Shown piece after piece: positions 11,545 to 21,304 of a stretch of 59,472 nt of DNA. How positions within the stretch are numbered: the stretch's first letter is position 1; each line of letters starts with the position of its first letter. Position numbers and translations under genes: made by a program. Source of the stretch: Candidatus Nitrotoga sp. CP45 (GTDB lineage Bacteria > Pseudomonadota > Gammaproteobacteria > Burkholderiales > Gallionellaceae). The notes beneath the pieces are model-generated. The model worked only from the letters and a program-made list of their open reading frames with translations, did not search any database and was not told the origin of the DNA. The stretch is from assembly GCA_945874105.1 (NCBI GenBank), contig CAMCFJ010000015.1, positions 1 through 59,472 of the forward strand, read 5' to 3'.

Positions 11545-14500
11545 ACAACTCTGCCGGGGCTGTGCTGAGAAAATTTACTGACATTTTCGTCGAACGCCCA
11601 GTTCTGGCAACCGTCATTAGCCTGGTAATACTGGTTCTGGGCTTGCGCTCACTTGCTTCATTGCCGGTACTGCAATATCCGTACACCCAAAACGCCGTAG
11701 TGACGATCAACACTGCGTATCCGGGCGCTGATGCCAATCTGGTGGCCAGCTTTATCACCACTCCGCTGGAAAATGCCGTAGCGCAGGCCAACGGTATTGA
11801 TTACATGACCTCCAGCAGCACCCAGGGTGTGAGCACTATCAATGCCAATCTTCGATTAAATTATGATCCAAGCAAGGCCTTGACCGAGATTAATACCAAG
11901 GTGAATGCAGTTCTCAATCAATTGCCGCCACAGGCGCAAAAGCCCACACTTTCTGTCAGCATTGGACAAACCATAGATGCGATGTATATCGGTTTTTACA
12001 GCGATGTTCTCAAACCTAACCAAGTCACTGACTATCTTGTGCGCTCCGTACAACCCAAGCTACAGGCGATTGAAGGCGTGCAAGTTGCCGAATTGCTGGG
12101 TGCAAAAAACTTCGCTCTGCGGGCATGGCTAGACCCACAAAAGCTCGCCGCTGTTGGCCTCACCGCTGCCGATGTGTATGGCCTTTTGGCCGCAAACAAT
12201 TTTCTTTCATCCAGCGGCCAATCCAAGGGACAAATGGTGCAGATCAACCTGAATGCATCTACTGCACTGCATTCTGTGGATGAATTCAAGCAAATGGTTG
12301 TCAAGCAACAAGGCAACTCAGTCGTGCGCTTGGCAGACGTAGCGAATGTTACTTTGGGCGCCGATGACTATGACAGCAGCGTATCCTTTGACGGTAAAAA
12401 AGCGGTGTATGTGGGTATTCAGGTTGCCCCGGGTGCAAATCTGTTGGATGTGGTCGCTCGAGTACGCAAAGTTATGCCTGAAATTCAGGCGCAGCTCCCG
12501 CTGGGTTTGAATAGCAATATCGTTTATGACTCGACCAAATTCGTCAATTCGTCAATTAACGAGGTCGTTAAAACGCTTGTGGAAGCAGTCCTCATTGTCA
12601 CTGCAGTAGTGTTTGTTTTTTTGGGCTCTCTACGTTCGGTGCTGATTCCGGTGATTGCGATTCCACTTTCACTGGTAGGAACTTTCTCGGTGATGCTGGC
12701 CTTGGGCTATTCCATCAACCTGCTCACGCTCCTGGCTCTAGTACTTGCCATCGGGCTAGTGGTAGACGATGCCATCATCGTGGTGGAAAACGTAAGCCGT
12801 CATCTGGAAGAAGGGCTGTCACCCTATGAATCAGCGATAAAGGCGGCGCGTGAGCTGGCTAATCCCATTATTGCGATGACCATCGTGCTCGTTGCTGTAT
12901 ATGTGCCAATAGGTTTTATGAGTGGCCTTACTGGCGCACTGTTTACCGAATTTGCTTTTACTCTGGTGGGCGCTGTGACTATGTCAGCTGTGATAGCGCT
13001 GACACTTTCACCGATGATGTGTTCGCGTCTTCTGCGCTCGCCCAAGCGTGAGGGCGGTAACTGGCAGGATCGTTTGGAAATAGGGCTGGATAAACAATTT
13101 GAACGCTTGCACGTTCGTTATAAAAAAACCCTGCACGGCACACTCAACTTCGGCGCTGTAATAGCCATATTTGCGTTGGTGGTGATGGGTGGAATTTATT
13201 TCCTGTATACCACTTCAATGACTGAACTTGCCCCGCAGGAAGACCAGGGAGTGCTGATTGCGGCCTCTTTTAATGCACCGGATGCGACACTACAGCAACG
13301 AGAAATATTTGGTGAGCAGATTCAGAAAACTTTCAGGGATCACCCGGAAACAGATCATATATTCCAGCTAAATATGCCGACACAGGTTATCACCGGCATG
13401 GTACTCAAGCCCTGGAATGAGCGTGCCAAAACATCCCTTCAGCTGCAACCAGAAGTGCAAAAGGAATTGGGGAAAATCGCAGGCACGCAAAATGCTCTTT
13501 TCCAGCCACCCCCGCTGCCCGGTGCACGCGGCTTGCCTATACAATTTGTGCTTACTACGACAGAGCCATTCGCCAAGCTCTTTGACGTATCCCAGAAGTT
13601 CTTGCAAGAGGCTGAGAAAACGGGCGAATTTATTTTCATACAGTCGGATTTGCGCATTGACCTACCACAAACTACGGTAGTGATTGATCGCAATATGGCG
13701 TCACAGCTCGGGCTAAATATGCAAGACATAGGCTCGGGCCTGTCTGCCATGCTAGGCGGTGGATATGTGAACTATTTCGAGCTTGAGGGGCGGTCTTATA
13801 AAGTTATTCCTCAGGTGGCACAGCGTTTCCGCCTTAATACAGAGCAACTCAAACACTATTATCTGCGAACTGCAAGCGGACAGATGGTGCCGCTATCCAC
13901 CGTGGCTCATCTGAAAACCAGTACTGAACCGGAAACCATCAATCACTTTCAGCAACAAAATATGGCGACCATACAGGGAGTGGCTTTCCCCACTATCTCG
14001 CAAGGTCAGGCATTGGAAAGGCTCAAAATTTTAGCGCAGCAAACCTTGCCTGCTGGATACGGCTTTGACTATTCGGGGCCCTCACGACAGTTTGTACAAG
14101 AATCCGGCGGACTGTTGCTTACTTTTTTCTTTGCCATTGTGATTATTTATTTGGCACTTGCGGCTCAATTCGAGAGCTTCCGCGACCCCGTTATTATTTT
14201 AGTGTCGGTGCCCATGTCTATTGCAGGCGCATTGATTTTTATCAATCTTGGTATTGGGCATGCCAAGCTCAATATTTACACTGAAGTTGGCTTGGTCACA
14301 CTCATTGCGCTTATCTCGAAACATGGCATTTTGATTGTTGAATTTGCCAATAATTTGCAACAAACGGGATTGAGCAAGCGTGATGCCATAGAGAAGGCGG
14401 CTGGTTTACGTCTTCGCCCGATCCTGATGACAACCGCCGCCATGGTACTGGGCGTTTTGCCGCTTATCACTGCCAGCGGTGCTGGCGCAGTGAGCCGCTT

Positions 14501-14639
14501 TAATATGGGTGTGGTGATTGCCAGCGGCTTATCGATAGGCACATTGTTTACCCTGTTCGTTGTACCTGGCATGTATATGTTGCTTGCGGCTGAACGGTGC
14601 CATGAAGCAACAGTATCAGGGTCGAGTGTCAAAACTTGA
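11541..14639 (+). CDS. RND multidrug efflux permease (HAE1 family)
   Basis: A 1032-aa inner-membrane, proton-driven efflux pump with the full AcrB-type topology: TM1 near residues 15-32, a large periplasmic loop, TM2-6 around 330-500, TM7, the second loop and TM8-12. The TM4 segment LVLAIGLVVDDAIIVVENVSRH carries the two Asp residues of the proton relay. Other family blocks are TTPLENAVAQANGIDYMTS, SPMMCSRLL and the C-terminal RLRPILMTTAAMVLGVLPL. It is complete and in phase with the adaptor by a 4-nt overlap. No regulator lies beside the operon. Converges with nadB. Confidence 0.95.
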   Translation: MNNSAGAVLRKFTDIFVERPVLATVISLVILVLGLRSLASLPVLQYPYTQNAVVTINTAYPGADANLVASFITTPLENAVAQANGIDYMTSSSTQGVSTINANLRLNYDPSKALTEINTKVNAVLNQLPPQAQKPTLSVSIGQTIDAMYIGFYSDVLKPNQVTDYLVRSVQPKLQAIEGVQVAELLGAKNFALRAWLDPQKLAAVGLTAADVYGLLAANNFLSSSGQSKGQMVQINLNASTALHSVDEFKQMVVKQQGNSVVRLADVANVTLGADDYDSSVSFDGKKAVYVGIQVAPGANLLDVVARVRKVMPEIQAQLPLGLNSNIVYDSTKFVNSSINEVVKTLVEAVLIVTAVVFVFLGSLRSVLIPVIAIPLSLVGTFSVMLALGYSINLLTLLALVLAIGLVVDDAIIVVENVSRHLEEGLSPYESAIKAARELANPIIAMTIVLVAVYVPIGFMSGLTGALFTEFAFTLVGAVTMSAVIALTLSPMMCSRLLRSPKREGGNWQDRLEIGLDKQFERLHVRYKKTLHGTLNFGAVIAIFALVVMGGIYFLYTTSMTELAPQEDQGVLIAASFNAPDATLQQREIFGEQIQKTFRDHPETDHIFQLNMPTQVITGMVLKPWNERAKTSLQLQPEVQKELGKIAGTQNALFQPPPLPGARGLPIQFVLTTTEPFAKLFDVSQKFLQEAEKTGEFIFIQSDLRIDLPQTTVVIDRNMASQLGLNMQDIGSGLSAMLGGGYVNYFELEGRSYKVIPQVAQRFRLNTEQLKHYYLRTASGQMVPLSTVAHLKTSTEPETINHFQQQNMATIQGVAFPTISQGQALERLKILAQQTLPAGYGFDYSGPSRQFVQESGGLLLTFFFAIVIIYLALAAQFESFRDPVIILVSVPMSIAGALIFINLGIGHAKLNIYTEVGLVTLIALISKHGILIVEFANNLQQTGLSKRDAIEKAAGLRLRPILMTTAAMVLGVLPLITASGAGAVSRFNMGVVIASGLSIGTLFTLFVVPGMYMLLAAERCHEATVSGSSVKT

Positions 14640-14673
14640 TGGGCTTAATTCGACAAGTGCAAGATAAACCACT

Positions 14674-16266
14674 TTATGCAGAGGGAGTGAGCACGGTCGG
14701 CACGGCCAGCGGCAGTGTATCGGGGTAGTCTTTGCTGTAGTGTAATCCGCGGCTTTCGTGCCGAGATAATGCACTTTGCACGATGAGATCGGCCGTTAAC
14801 ACCAGATTGCGTAACTCCAGTAAATCAGCTGTCACATGAAAATTGGCGTAATACTCGTTGATTTCCTCATGCAATAATTGGATGCGGTGTTGTGCGCGTC
14901 GCAGTCTTTTGGTGGTGCGCACAATTCCGACATAGTCCCACATGAATTGGCGCAATTCCGCCCAGTTGTGCGAGATGATAATTTCTTCGTCGGCATCGGT
15001 CACCCGGCTCTCATCCCATTGCGGCAGTGGAATGAACTGACTTGGCGGCGTGGCTAGTATGTCGCGCGCGGTGGCCTCGGCAAACACCATACATTCTAGC
15101 AGCGAATTGCTTGCCAGGCGGTTGGCCCCGTGCAGGCCGGTGTGAGCGGTTTCGCCCACGGCATAGAGATGGGCGAGATCGGTGCGTCCATGCAGATCAG
15201 TAATGATGCCACCGCAGGTATAGTGCGCAGCCGGCACCACTGGTATCGGCTGGTGTGCGATATCGATCCCCAGCGACAGGCAGCGTGCGTAGATGGTAGG
15301 AAAATGCGCTTGCAGAAATTCTACCGACCGATGTGAAATATCAAGATACACGCAATCCAAACCACGTTTTTTCATTTCGAAATCGATAGCGCGCGCGACG
15401 ATATCGCGCGGCGCAAGTTCGGCGCGCTCATCATGAGCAGGCATGAATCGTGTGCCGTCGGGCAGTTTAAGAATTCCACCCTCGCCACGCACCGCCTCAG
15501 AGATGAGGAAAGATTTGGCGTGCTGGTGATATAAACAGGTCGGATGAAATTGAATGAATTCCATATTGGCCACCCGGCAACCGGCACGCCAACCCATGGC
15601 AATGCCGTCGCCAGTGGCGGTGTCTGGATTGGTGGTGTAAAGATATACCTTGCTCGCACCGCCGGTGGCCAGAATGGTGTCATGAGCAGCGATGGTGCTG
15701 ACTTCATCGCTCAAGCTGTTGAGTGCGTAAGCGCCATAGCAATGATTGTCAGTGTGGCCGAGTTTATGGCCAGTAATCAGATCGATGGCAATGTAATGTT
15801 CCAACAGCGTGATGTTGGGATGTGCCAGAACTTTGGAGGCGAGCGTTTCCTGTACGGCATGGCCAGTGGCATCGGCGGCGTGGATGATACGTCGATGGCT
15901 GTGGCCGCCTTCGCGTGTCAAGTGATAGCCGGTATCGTTATTGGCATCACGTGTGAACGGCACGCCTTGCGCAATGAGCCAGTCAATTGCTGGCTTGGCG
16001 TGCTCGATAACATAGCTCGCGGTGGCAGGATCACAGAGGCCAGCACCGGCGGTCAGGGTATCCTGGATATGCGCGGCCAGAGAGTCTTCTTCTGACAACA
16101 CGGCAGCGATTCCGCCCTGTGCCCAAACACTCGCACCATCCATTAACGATTTCTTGGTGATGACGGCGACTTTTCGCTGATCGGCAAGTTTCAATGCCAA
16201 TGAAAGCCCTGCCAGTCCGCTGCCTATAATCAAAACATCAAATTGCAGCATGTTAGTGTAGTGCAT
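14674..16266 (-). CDS. nadB: L-aspartate oxidase
   Basis: FAD-dependent cytosolic enzyme oxidising L-aspartate to iminoaspartate, the first step of de novo NAD synthesis. The 530 aa show the N-terminal dinucleotide-binding motif (IGSGLAGLSLAL), the covalent-free succinate-dehydrogenase-like block GGIAAV, substrate-site segments (REGGHSHRRIIHAADATG, FIQFHPTCLY, YTCGGI) and the conserved HTGLHGANRLASNSLLE. The C-terminal helical domain (RFMWDYVGIVR-like) is present. ATG 16266 gives the longest form; ATG 16251 (MLQFDVLIIGSG) is also plausible. nadA and nadC are not nearby. It stands alone and converges with the efflux operon. Confidence 0.95.
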   Translation of the reverse strand: MHYTNMLQFDVLIIGSGLAGLSLALKLADQRKVAVITKKSLMDGASVWAQGGIAAVLSEEDSLAAHIQDTLTAGAGLCDPATASYVIEHAKPAIDWLIAQGVPFTRDANNDTGYHLTREGGHSHRRIIHAADATGHAVQETLASKVLAHPNITLLEHYIAIDLITGHKLGHTDNHCYGAYALNSLSDEVSTIAAHDTILATGGASKVYLYTTNPDTATGDGIAMGWRAGCRVANMEFIQFHPTCLYHQHAKSFLISEAVRGEGGILKLPDGTRFMPAHDERAELAPRDIVARAIDFEMKKRGLDCVYLDISHRSVEFLQAHFPTIYARCLSLGIDIAHQPIPVVPAAHYTCGGIITDLHGRTDLAHLYAVGETAHTGLHGANRLASNSLLECMVFAEATARDILATPPSQFIPLPQWDESRVTDADEEIIISHNWAELRQFMWDYVGIVRTTKRLRRAQHRIQLLHEEINEYYANFHVTADLLELRNLVLTADLIVQSALSRHESRGLHYSKDYPDTLPLAVPTVLTPSA

Positions 16267-16557
16267 TATTTTTCAAGGTTTCGATCAGATGTGGCTTGAG
16301 GCCATCGGCGCGCCTATGCGAGCAACGGCAGATGCGCTCCAAAAATTCATGTTTTTATTGAGTTTGAACTATAGCAAATCTTGCTTGCTCGCGTCCTTCA
16401 TGCAGTGCTTCGTCGTTGAGGATTCTTGCATCTATTGTTCCCTGCAACTGTGGCATGGAAAATTAAAAAATTAATATGGTGTCGGTAATTTTTTGTGAAC
16501 ATTAATTTTCAGGTTAAAATTGCAGCGCTGCATATACTTAACTTAGGAGACAAAATC

Positions 16558-16992
16558 ATGAGATTAAAGCTAGCGTTACCAATGCTTATGTTATTTTCAT
16601 CAATCGCCTACGCCCATAATGTATTGGCTAACGATTACTATTTAATAAAATCGCCGGGACAGCGAGTATATTTTGTTGAACCAAGTGATGGCGCAGTAGT
16701 CGGCAACGAAGTTAAAGTTGTGATGGGTGTGCAAGGTATGGAGATCAGGCCTGCTGGCACCGTAGCAGAGGATACTGGACACCATCATTTGCTGATAGAC
16801 GCACCGCAGGTGAATGCAGGAGAAGCAGTTCCGGCTGGAAATGACCAGTATCGCCATTTCGGTAAAGGTCAAACGGAAACCACGATCAAATTAGCCCCAG
16901 GAACGCATACGCTGACATTACAATTTGCTAATGGCGCGCATGTTTCTTATGGCGAGAAAATGCGTAGCACGATTAATGTGACCGTAAAATAA
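16558..16992 (+). CDS. DUF4399 periplasmic protein
   Basis: A 144-aa exported protein. From ATG 16558 (AGGAGA at 16545-16550) it has a signal peptide ending near residue 20 (AYA-HNVLAND). The mature part fits DUF4399: SPGQRVYFVEPSDGAVV, VVMGVQGMEIRPAG, DTGHHHLLID, APGTHTLTLQFANGAHV. The HHH cluster could bind a metal, but the family has no settled function. The open frame reaches 16495; that longer start has no ribosome binding site and would spoil the signal peptide. A strong terminator follows about 90 nt downstream, so it is probably monocistronic. Confidence 0.82.
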   Translation: MRLKLALPMLMLFSSIAYAHNVLANDYYLIKSPGQRVYFVEPSDGAVVGNEVKVVMGVQGMEIRPAGTVAEDTGHHHLLIDAPQVNAGEAVPAGNDQYRHFGKGQTETTIKLAPGTHTLTLQFANGAHVSYGEKMRSTINVTVK

Positions 16993-17012
16993 CACGGGTC
17001 TGCTTGTTCAAA

Positions 17013-17034
17013 CGGCGGGGGGCAATTCCCGCCG
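17013..17034 (+). terminator. GC-rich hairpin after the DUF4399 gene
   Basis: CGGCGGG / CCCGCCG with an 8-nt loop, 20 nt past the stop codon. The following bases are not T-rich, so alone it would be a weak terminator, perhaps a 3'-end stabiliser. Confidence 0.45.
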
Positions 17035-17078
17035 CCTCTACTAATTTATAGGTCTCCAGAAACCTTCGGGGATCAATG

Positions 17079-17115
17079 CAGCCAAACCATTTCAGTGGTT
17101 TGGCTGTTTCTTTTT
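17079..17115 (+). terminator. Intrinsic terminator
   Basis: A perfect 11-bp stem CAGCCAAACCA / TGGTTTGGCTG with a 6-nt loop is followed directly by TTTCTTTTTC. It is the strongest terminator in this part of the window and separates the DUF4399 gene from the cytochrome and stress cluster. Confidence 0.88.
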
Positions 17116-17452
17116 CAAGCAGTGAGTTAGCTTCTATTGTGGATTCAACTGAATTTTGTCTACTGCTTGAACATTAAACCTTCTCAGAACGAGTTTGCGC
17201 AGCAACCCTGCAGGAGCGCCGCGAACGCAATTTTTTGATTATAAAATATTATCAGAGTCTGATTCAGGCGGCAGCGCCGCGTCGCCCCCCTTTATTGCAT
17301 TGCAATGTTCGGTATCACACAGACGAGGTCTTAACATCAGGATATAATTATCAAGCTTCAACATTAACCCAATTACGATTTTCCTCAACGACTGAATTTT
17401 CTTATGAAAGAGGGGATCAGATGAGGTCACTAAGTATGAAAGGGATTGCAGC

Positions 17453-18916
17453 ATGAATATGAATAGAGGAATAGTGATTGGAAGTGCGCTCATCGCCATG
17501 GTGGGATTGATGTCGTCTTCTGGAATGTCGCTCGCAAGTGATCAGATGGCCGCAAGGGATATCCTTCAGCAGAACTGCGTTCAATGTCACCGGTTGGAAG
17601 GTAGGCCCGGCTCCCGCTTTAATCTCAAGGCGCCCGATCTCATCTGGGCCGGGAGCAAGTACCGGCGCCCTTGGTTGATTGATTGGTTGACCGGAAAAGA
17701 AGCGCCACTCTACGCCAAGGGGTATCGCTGGGATCTGAGCGAGGCTCCGTCCAAGCATCCGGTTGTCAGCGCATCCGAGGCCAATGCTATCGCTGATTAT
17801 TTCGCAGCGCACAGCAAGGATCCACGAGTCAAAGTTGGCGCATATGATCTTTCGAAGGTAACAAAATTCGAAGCCTCGTTTGGCGGGATGGCCTTCAAGG
17901 CTCATGCCTGCCTCGGCTGTCATACGATTAACGAGGATGGAAAAATTATTGGAGGGCCGCAGAGCACCGCGCTTCAGGCGTCCGGGCAACGATATGACCA
18001 GGATTGGCTCTTCCGTTTCGGGCTGAACCCACAAGACTTTGTGCCGCACAGTGGTGAGTTTCTGGCCGATGCGACAGAGCCACAACTCCGTGCCGTGATC
18101 GGGTACTTAATGACGCAGGGTGTGGATGACTTCAAGTATTACGAGCCTTGGACGAGTCCGGAATTCGGCGTGGCTAGCGTCGGTCGCGGCAAAGTCATCT
18201 ACAAAGAATATTGCTCGCAATGTCACGGAGCGACAGGCAAAGGTGACGGGCCTGCGGCGTCTGGTTTGAACCCCAAGCCGGCAATTCACGCCAACATTCC
18301 ATTTGAGAAACTGCCAATGGAATATCTGTACAACGTGATTAACCATGGCGGTCCGGCAATAGGGAAATCGCCGAATATGCCCTATTGGAACCTAACCATC
18401 GGTCAGCAAGGTGTAGCTGATGTGATTGCCTACCTCAAGGCGACATTCAAGGGTTTACCTGCCGGAGCTGCTGCTGTCAGTGCCGCAGCTACCAGAACTA
18501 TGCCTACCAAGGCGGCTGCCACTGCAACTTCCTCAAGTGGAGGCCGGTCGGATGTTTGCGTGCAGCCGCGCAAAACGGTCAAGGCACCGGATAGTTTCCT
18601 GGTCATGACGAATCCACTCGCTGCCTCTGCCGAAGTACTTCAGGCCGGGAAAACGCTGTTTCAGAAATCCGCCAAGCCTGCCGCCTGCGCCATGTGTCAT
18701 GGAGAGAAGGGCGATGGAAAGGGCATGATGGGAGCAGCACTGGTGCCACCACCAAGAAACTTTACCTGCAATGCCATGATGAAGGATATTCCTGATGGCC
18801 AGCTTTTCTGGATTATCAAGAAAGGTTCGCCTGGCACCGGCATGATGTCCTTCTCCGGCTTGTCCGATGAGAAGGTGTGGCAACTCATTCATTACATTCG
18901 GTCACTGGGACGTTAA
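17453..18916 (+). CDS. Periplasmic tetrahaem cytochrome c
   Basis: A 487-aa exported protein with four CxxCH haem sites: CVQCH (42-46), CLGCH (153-157), CSQCH (254-258) and CAMCH (412-416). Each lies in a class I cytochrome c-like domain (for example CHGATGKGDGPAA and CHGEKGDGKGMMGAAL). The signal peptide ends near SLASD. An Ala/Thr/Ser-rich linker (about 335-365) separates the fourth domain from the first three. Several Met residues (GTGMMSF, NMPYW) could be axial ligands. AGGG 10 nt upstream supports ATG 17453. Partner enzymes are unknown; it heads a run of genes for SOD, DsrE-like protein, peroxidase and catalase, suggesting a role in periplasmic electron transfer or peroxide reduction. 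Confidence 0.85.
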   Translation: MNMNRGIVIGSALIAMVGLMSSSGMSLASDQMAARDILQQNCVQCHRLEGRPGSRFNLKAPDLIWAGSKYRRPWLIDWLTGKEAPLYAKGYRWDLSEAPSKHPVVSASEANAIADYFAAHSKDPRVKVGAYDLSKVTKFEASFGGMAFKAHACLGCHTINEDGKIIGGPQSTALQASGQRYDQDWLFRFGLNPQDFVPHSGEFLADATEPQLRAVIGYLMTQGVDDFKYYEPWTSPEFGVASVGRGKVIYKEYCSQCHGATGKGDGPAASGLNPKPAIHANIPFEKLPMEYLYNVINHGGPAIGKSPNMPYWNLTIGQQGVADVIAYLKATFKGLPAGAAAVSAAATRTMPTKAAATATSSSGGRSDVCVQPRKTVKAPDSFLVMTNPLAASAEVLQAGKTLFQKSAKPAACAMCHGEKGDGKGMMGAALVPPPRNFTCNAMMKDIPDGQLFWIIKKGSPGTGMMSFSGLSDEKVWQLIHYIRSLGR

Positions 18917-19011
18917 TCAGAAGGCGCCGAATAACGGCGGCAATGCAAAGCAAGAGATGCAGATATACGGCAACATAAAACCATTTCTCAACTAATCAAT
19001 AGGAGATACAC

Positions 19012-19647
19012 ATGAAATTTATTGCTAAATTACCGCTGGCATTGGCATTGCTCGTCGGCAGCGTCACCAGCCCAGTCTTTGCCGAAGAGGGACATCACGC
19101 AGGGAAAGAAGATGGTCATCACGATGGACATCACAAAGGGAAGTTGGAGAAAAAGCTTTATGCGGAAGCGACCATCGCCGGTCCGGGCATTACCGGAGAA
19201 GCGCATCTGTATGAGGAACATGATGGGCTTGTCAGAATCAAGATGATGGTACAAGGTACGCCTGACAGCAAGTTAACACCCGGACGACATGCGGTTCATA
19301 TCCACGAAACAGGAGCATGCGATCCATTCACGGCGGCGAAAGGTCATTACGATGGCAACATCGATCCGCAGATCAACCCGCAGGCGAATGTCAGTCCTGG
19401 CCTTGGGAATCACCCCTATCATTTAGGCGATCTGCCGAATCTTGTGGTTGATGAGAATCGCAAAGGAACGTTGTATGCCATCACGAGCCGGGTTACCTTG
19501 ACTCCCGGATTGACGACCCTTTTCGATGCGGATGGGAGTGCATTTATTATTCATGGTCTTGAAGACAAATTCCTTCCCGATCCTCCGACGAAAGATGCTC
19601 CAGGTGGCCCCAGGATTGCATGCGGGGTGATTGTTCTGAAGAAATGA
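19012..19647 (+). CDS. sodC: Cu/Zn superoxide dismutase with His-rich N-terminus
   Basis: Periplasmic superoxide dismutase, 211 aa. After a signal peptide (cleavage near VFA-EE) comes a His-rich segment (HHAGKEDGHHDGHHKGK), which in other SodC proteins helps metal capture. The core retains the expected residues: copper ligands in HAVHIHE, the GACD cysteine, the bridging His of KGHYDG, zinc ligands around NHPYHLGDLPN, the copper His of IIHGLEDKF, and the second cysteine in RIACGVI. It follows the cytochrome gene by 95 nt. AGGAGAT stands before the ATG. Confidence in the family is high; full metal site geometry is inferred. Confidence 0.9.
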   Translation: MKFIAKLPLALALLVGSVTSPVFAEEGHHAGKEDGHHDGHHKGKLEKKLYAEATIAGPGITGEAHLYEEHDGLVRIKMMVQGTPDSKLTPGRHAVHIHETGACDPFTAAKGHYDGNIDPQINPQANVSPGLGNHPYHLGDLPNLVVDENRKGTLYAITSRVTLTPGLTTLFDADGSAFIIHGLEDKFLPDPPTKDAPGGPRIACGVIVLKK

Positions 19648-19731
19648 GGCAAGGAAAATGGAAGGCCAGCATCATGAATTACACATGATGCTGGATCAGC
19701 ACTTTTTACGAATGAATGAGAAAGGAGATAA

Positions 19732-20094
19732 ATGATGGCAACCTTCATAATATCCGGTAGTCGAGGCACCGACGATCCGACGATGGCCACATTGCCCTTC
19801 ATGGCCGCAAAGACGGCAAAGGAGCAGGGACATGATGTGGTGATCTGGCTCTGGAACGAAGCCGTGACGCTCGGTCGCAAAGGAACGGCCGATCATATCC
19901 ATGGCGTAAATCTGGCTCCATTGAAAGAGCTGTTGGCAGCGGTGCAGGCAGCGGGTGTGCAGATTTGGGTCTGCGGTGCCTGTGCCGTGGCTCGGCAGAT
20001 CATCCCAGATGATCTGGTGACCGGTGCATCAATAAAAGGAATGCCGGATTACATCAATGCTGTAGCCGAACGTGAACGCAATGTGATATTTTGA
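19732..20094 (+). CDS. DsrE-family protein
   Basis: A 120-aa cytosolic protein of the DsrE/DsrF-like (YchN) fold: an N-terminal beta strand (MMATFIISGS), RGTDDPTMATLPFMAAKTAKEQGHDVVIWLWNEAV, and the conserved IWVCGACAVARQI with two nearby cysteines that could carry sulfur or act in redox chemistry. Members transfer sulfur or have unclear roles. An AAAGGAG box precedes the start; ATG 19732 and ATG 19735 are both possible. It sits between sodC and a dihaem peroxidase in the same direction, so a redox-stress link is inferred from position only. Confidence 0.85.
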   Translation: MMATFIISGSRGTDDPTMATLPFMAAKTAKEQGHDVVIWLWNEAVTLGRKGTADHIHGVNLAPLKELLAAVQAAGVQIWVCGACAVARQIIPDDLVTGASIKGMPDYINAVAERERNVIF

Positions 20095-20135
20095 TCACTG
20101 TATTCATGCCTGATCGCCAGTGCAATGGGTGGTCG

Positions 20136-20169
20136 GAACGTACACCATGCTGACACATGGTGTACGTTC
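20136..20169. terminator. Perfect 14-bp hairpin after the DsrE gene
   Basis: GAACGTACACCATG and CATGGTGTACGTTC (20136-20149 / 20156-20169) enclose a 6-nt loop. There is no long T-run, so it is either a weak terminator or an operator-like dyad upstream of the peroxidase gene. It lies 42 nt after the DsrE stop codon. Confidence 0.5.
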
Positions 20170-20234
20170 TTCACGGGTGGCTTATGGGTGTAAACGGCTA
20201 CGCCTCAATGCGTTGATTTTTTAGGAGATTACCG

Positions 20235-21233
20235 ATGGTAATTCGAGCATTAATCATATCACTGCTATCTATTGGATCCAGTTACACCCCCGCAATTGCA
20301 CTTCCTGCTAATGAACCTATCCAACCAATCGAGGACGCCAAGCCAAAAAATCCAGGCATGGTAGAGCTGGGCAAGATGCTTTTTTTTGATCCGCGTCTAT
20401 CGAAGTCCGGATTCATTTCCTGTAATTCCTGTCACAACCTGAGCATGGGCGGCACGGATAATCTGCAAACATCTATTGGCCATAACTGGCAGCAGGGGCC
20501 GATCAATTCGCCAACGGTATTGAACTCAAGTATGAACTTGGCTCAGTTCTGGGATGGTCGCGCCAAGGATCTGAAGGAGCAGGCGGCTGGCCCCATCGCC
20601 AATCCCAAAGAGATGGCATTTACCCATGAGCTAACAGTGGATGTATTACGCTCCATTCCCCAGTACCGGGCCCGCTTCCAGCAATTGTTTGGCGCAGATA
20701 AAATCAATATCGGTATGGTAACCACCGCGATTGCGGCGTTCGAAGAAACCTTGGTTACGCCTGGCTCTCGTTTTGACAAATGGCTCAAGGGCGACAAGCA
20801 AGCTTTGAGCCAAACTGAACTGGAGGGTTATAAGCTATTCAAGGAAAGTGGATGCACGGGTTGCCACAATGGCGCTACCGTAGGCGGCGGCTCTTCCCAA
20901 AAATTTGGTATCTATGAGACGTACAAGACGACGAACAAGGCTGAAGGCCGGTCCGCCGTAACGGGCAGGGATGCCGACCGCTTCAAGTTTAAAGTACCCA
21001 ACCTCCGAAACGTTGAACTGACTTATCCCTATTTTCATGATGGTGCCGCTGAGACCTTGGAAGACGCGGTGGACACCATGGGTAGGCTACAGTTGGGTCG
21101 CAAGTTCACCAAGGAAGAAAATGCCAAGATCGTGGCGTTCTTAAAGTCGCTGACCGGTAAGCAGCCAGAGTTCATGTTACCTATCCTTCCTCCTTCAACT
21201 AAAGAGACGCCGAAACCTAAACCCTTTGGATAA
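20235..21233 (+). CDS. Dihaem cytochrome c peroxidase
   Basis: Periplasmic peroxidase of the CcpA/MauG family, 332 aa, reducing H2O2 with electrons from cytochrome c. A signal peptide ends near ALPAN. The N-terminal peroxidatic haem site is CNSCH (63-67), and the C-terminal electron-transfer haem is CTGCH (207-211). Other family blocks: LFFDPRLS, GTDNLQTSIGH, NSPTVLNSS, FWDGRAKDLKEQA, and near the end KVPNLRNVELTYPYFHDG, with the Met/Tyr region. TTAGGAG before the ATG is a good ribosome binding site. With sodC and katA it forms a complete route from superoxide to water. Confidence 0.93.
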   Translation: MVIRALIISLLSIGSSYTPAIALPANEPIQPIEDAKPKNPGMVELGKMLFFDPRLSKSGFISCNSCHNLSMGGTDNLQTSIGHNWQQGPINSPTVLNSSMNLAQFWDGRAKDLKEQAAGPIANPKEMAFTHELTVDVLRSIPQYRARFQQLFGADKINIGMVTTAIAAFEETLVTPGSRFDKWLKGDKQALSQTELEGYKLFKESGCTGCHNGATVGGGSSQKFGIYETYKTTNKAEGRSAVTGRDADRFKFKVPNLRNVELTYPYFHDGAAETLEDAVDTMGRLQLGRKFTKEENAKIVAFLKSLTGKQPEFMLPILPPSTKETPKPKPFG

Positions 21234-21304
21234 ATAGAGATTAGTGGAGCGCTACAATCTGTTTTGCATCGCACCAATTCGCAATAATATTTAAGGAGTG
21301 TGCA

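Larger units (their letters stand above)
16993..17452. other. Non-coding gap before the cytochrome gene
   Basis: No gene is supported here. It contains two hairpins that end the DUF4399 transcript (17013-17034 and 17079-17115) and a TATAAT at 17343-17348, which may be a -10 box for the cytochrome gene but lacks a good -35. A 73-codon frame at 17235-17456 has no start signal and no recognisable composition. Confidence 0.5.

Noticed and set aside
16289-16474. 61-codon frame between nadB and the DUF4399 gene
   Set aside because: No start signal and no family features; probably the divergent promoter region.
17235-17456. 73-codon frame before the tetrahaem cytochrome
   Set aside because: No ribosome binding site, no recognisable composition, and it overlaps the cytochrome start.
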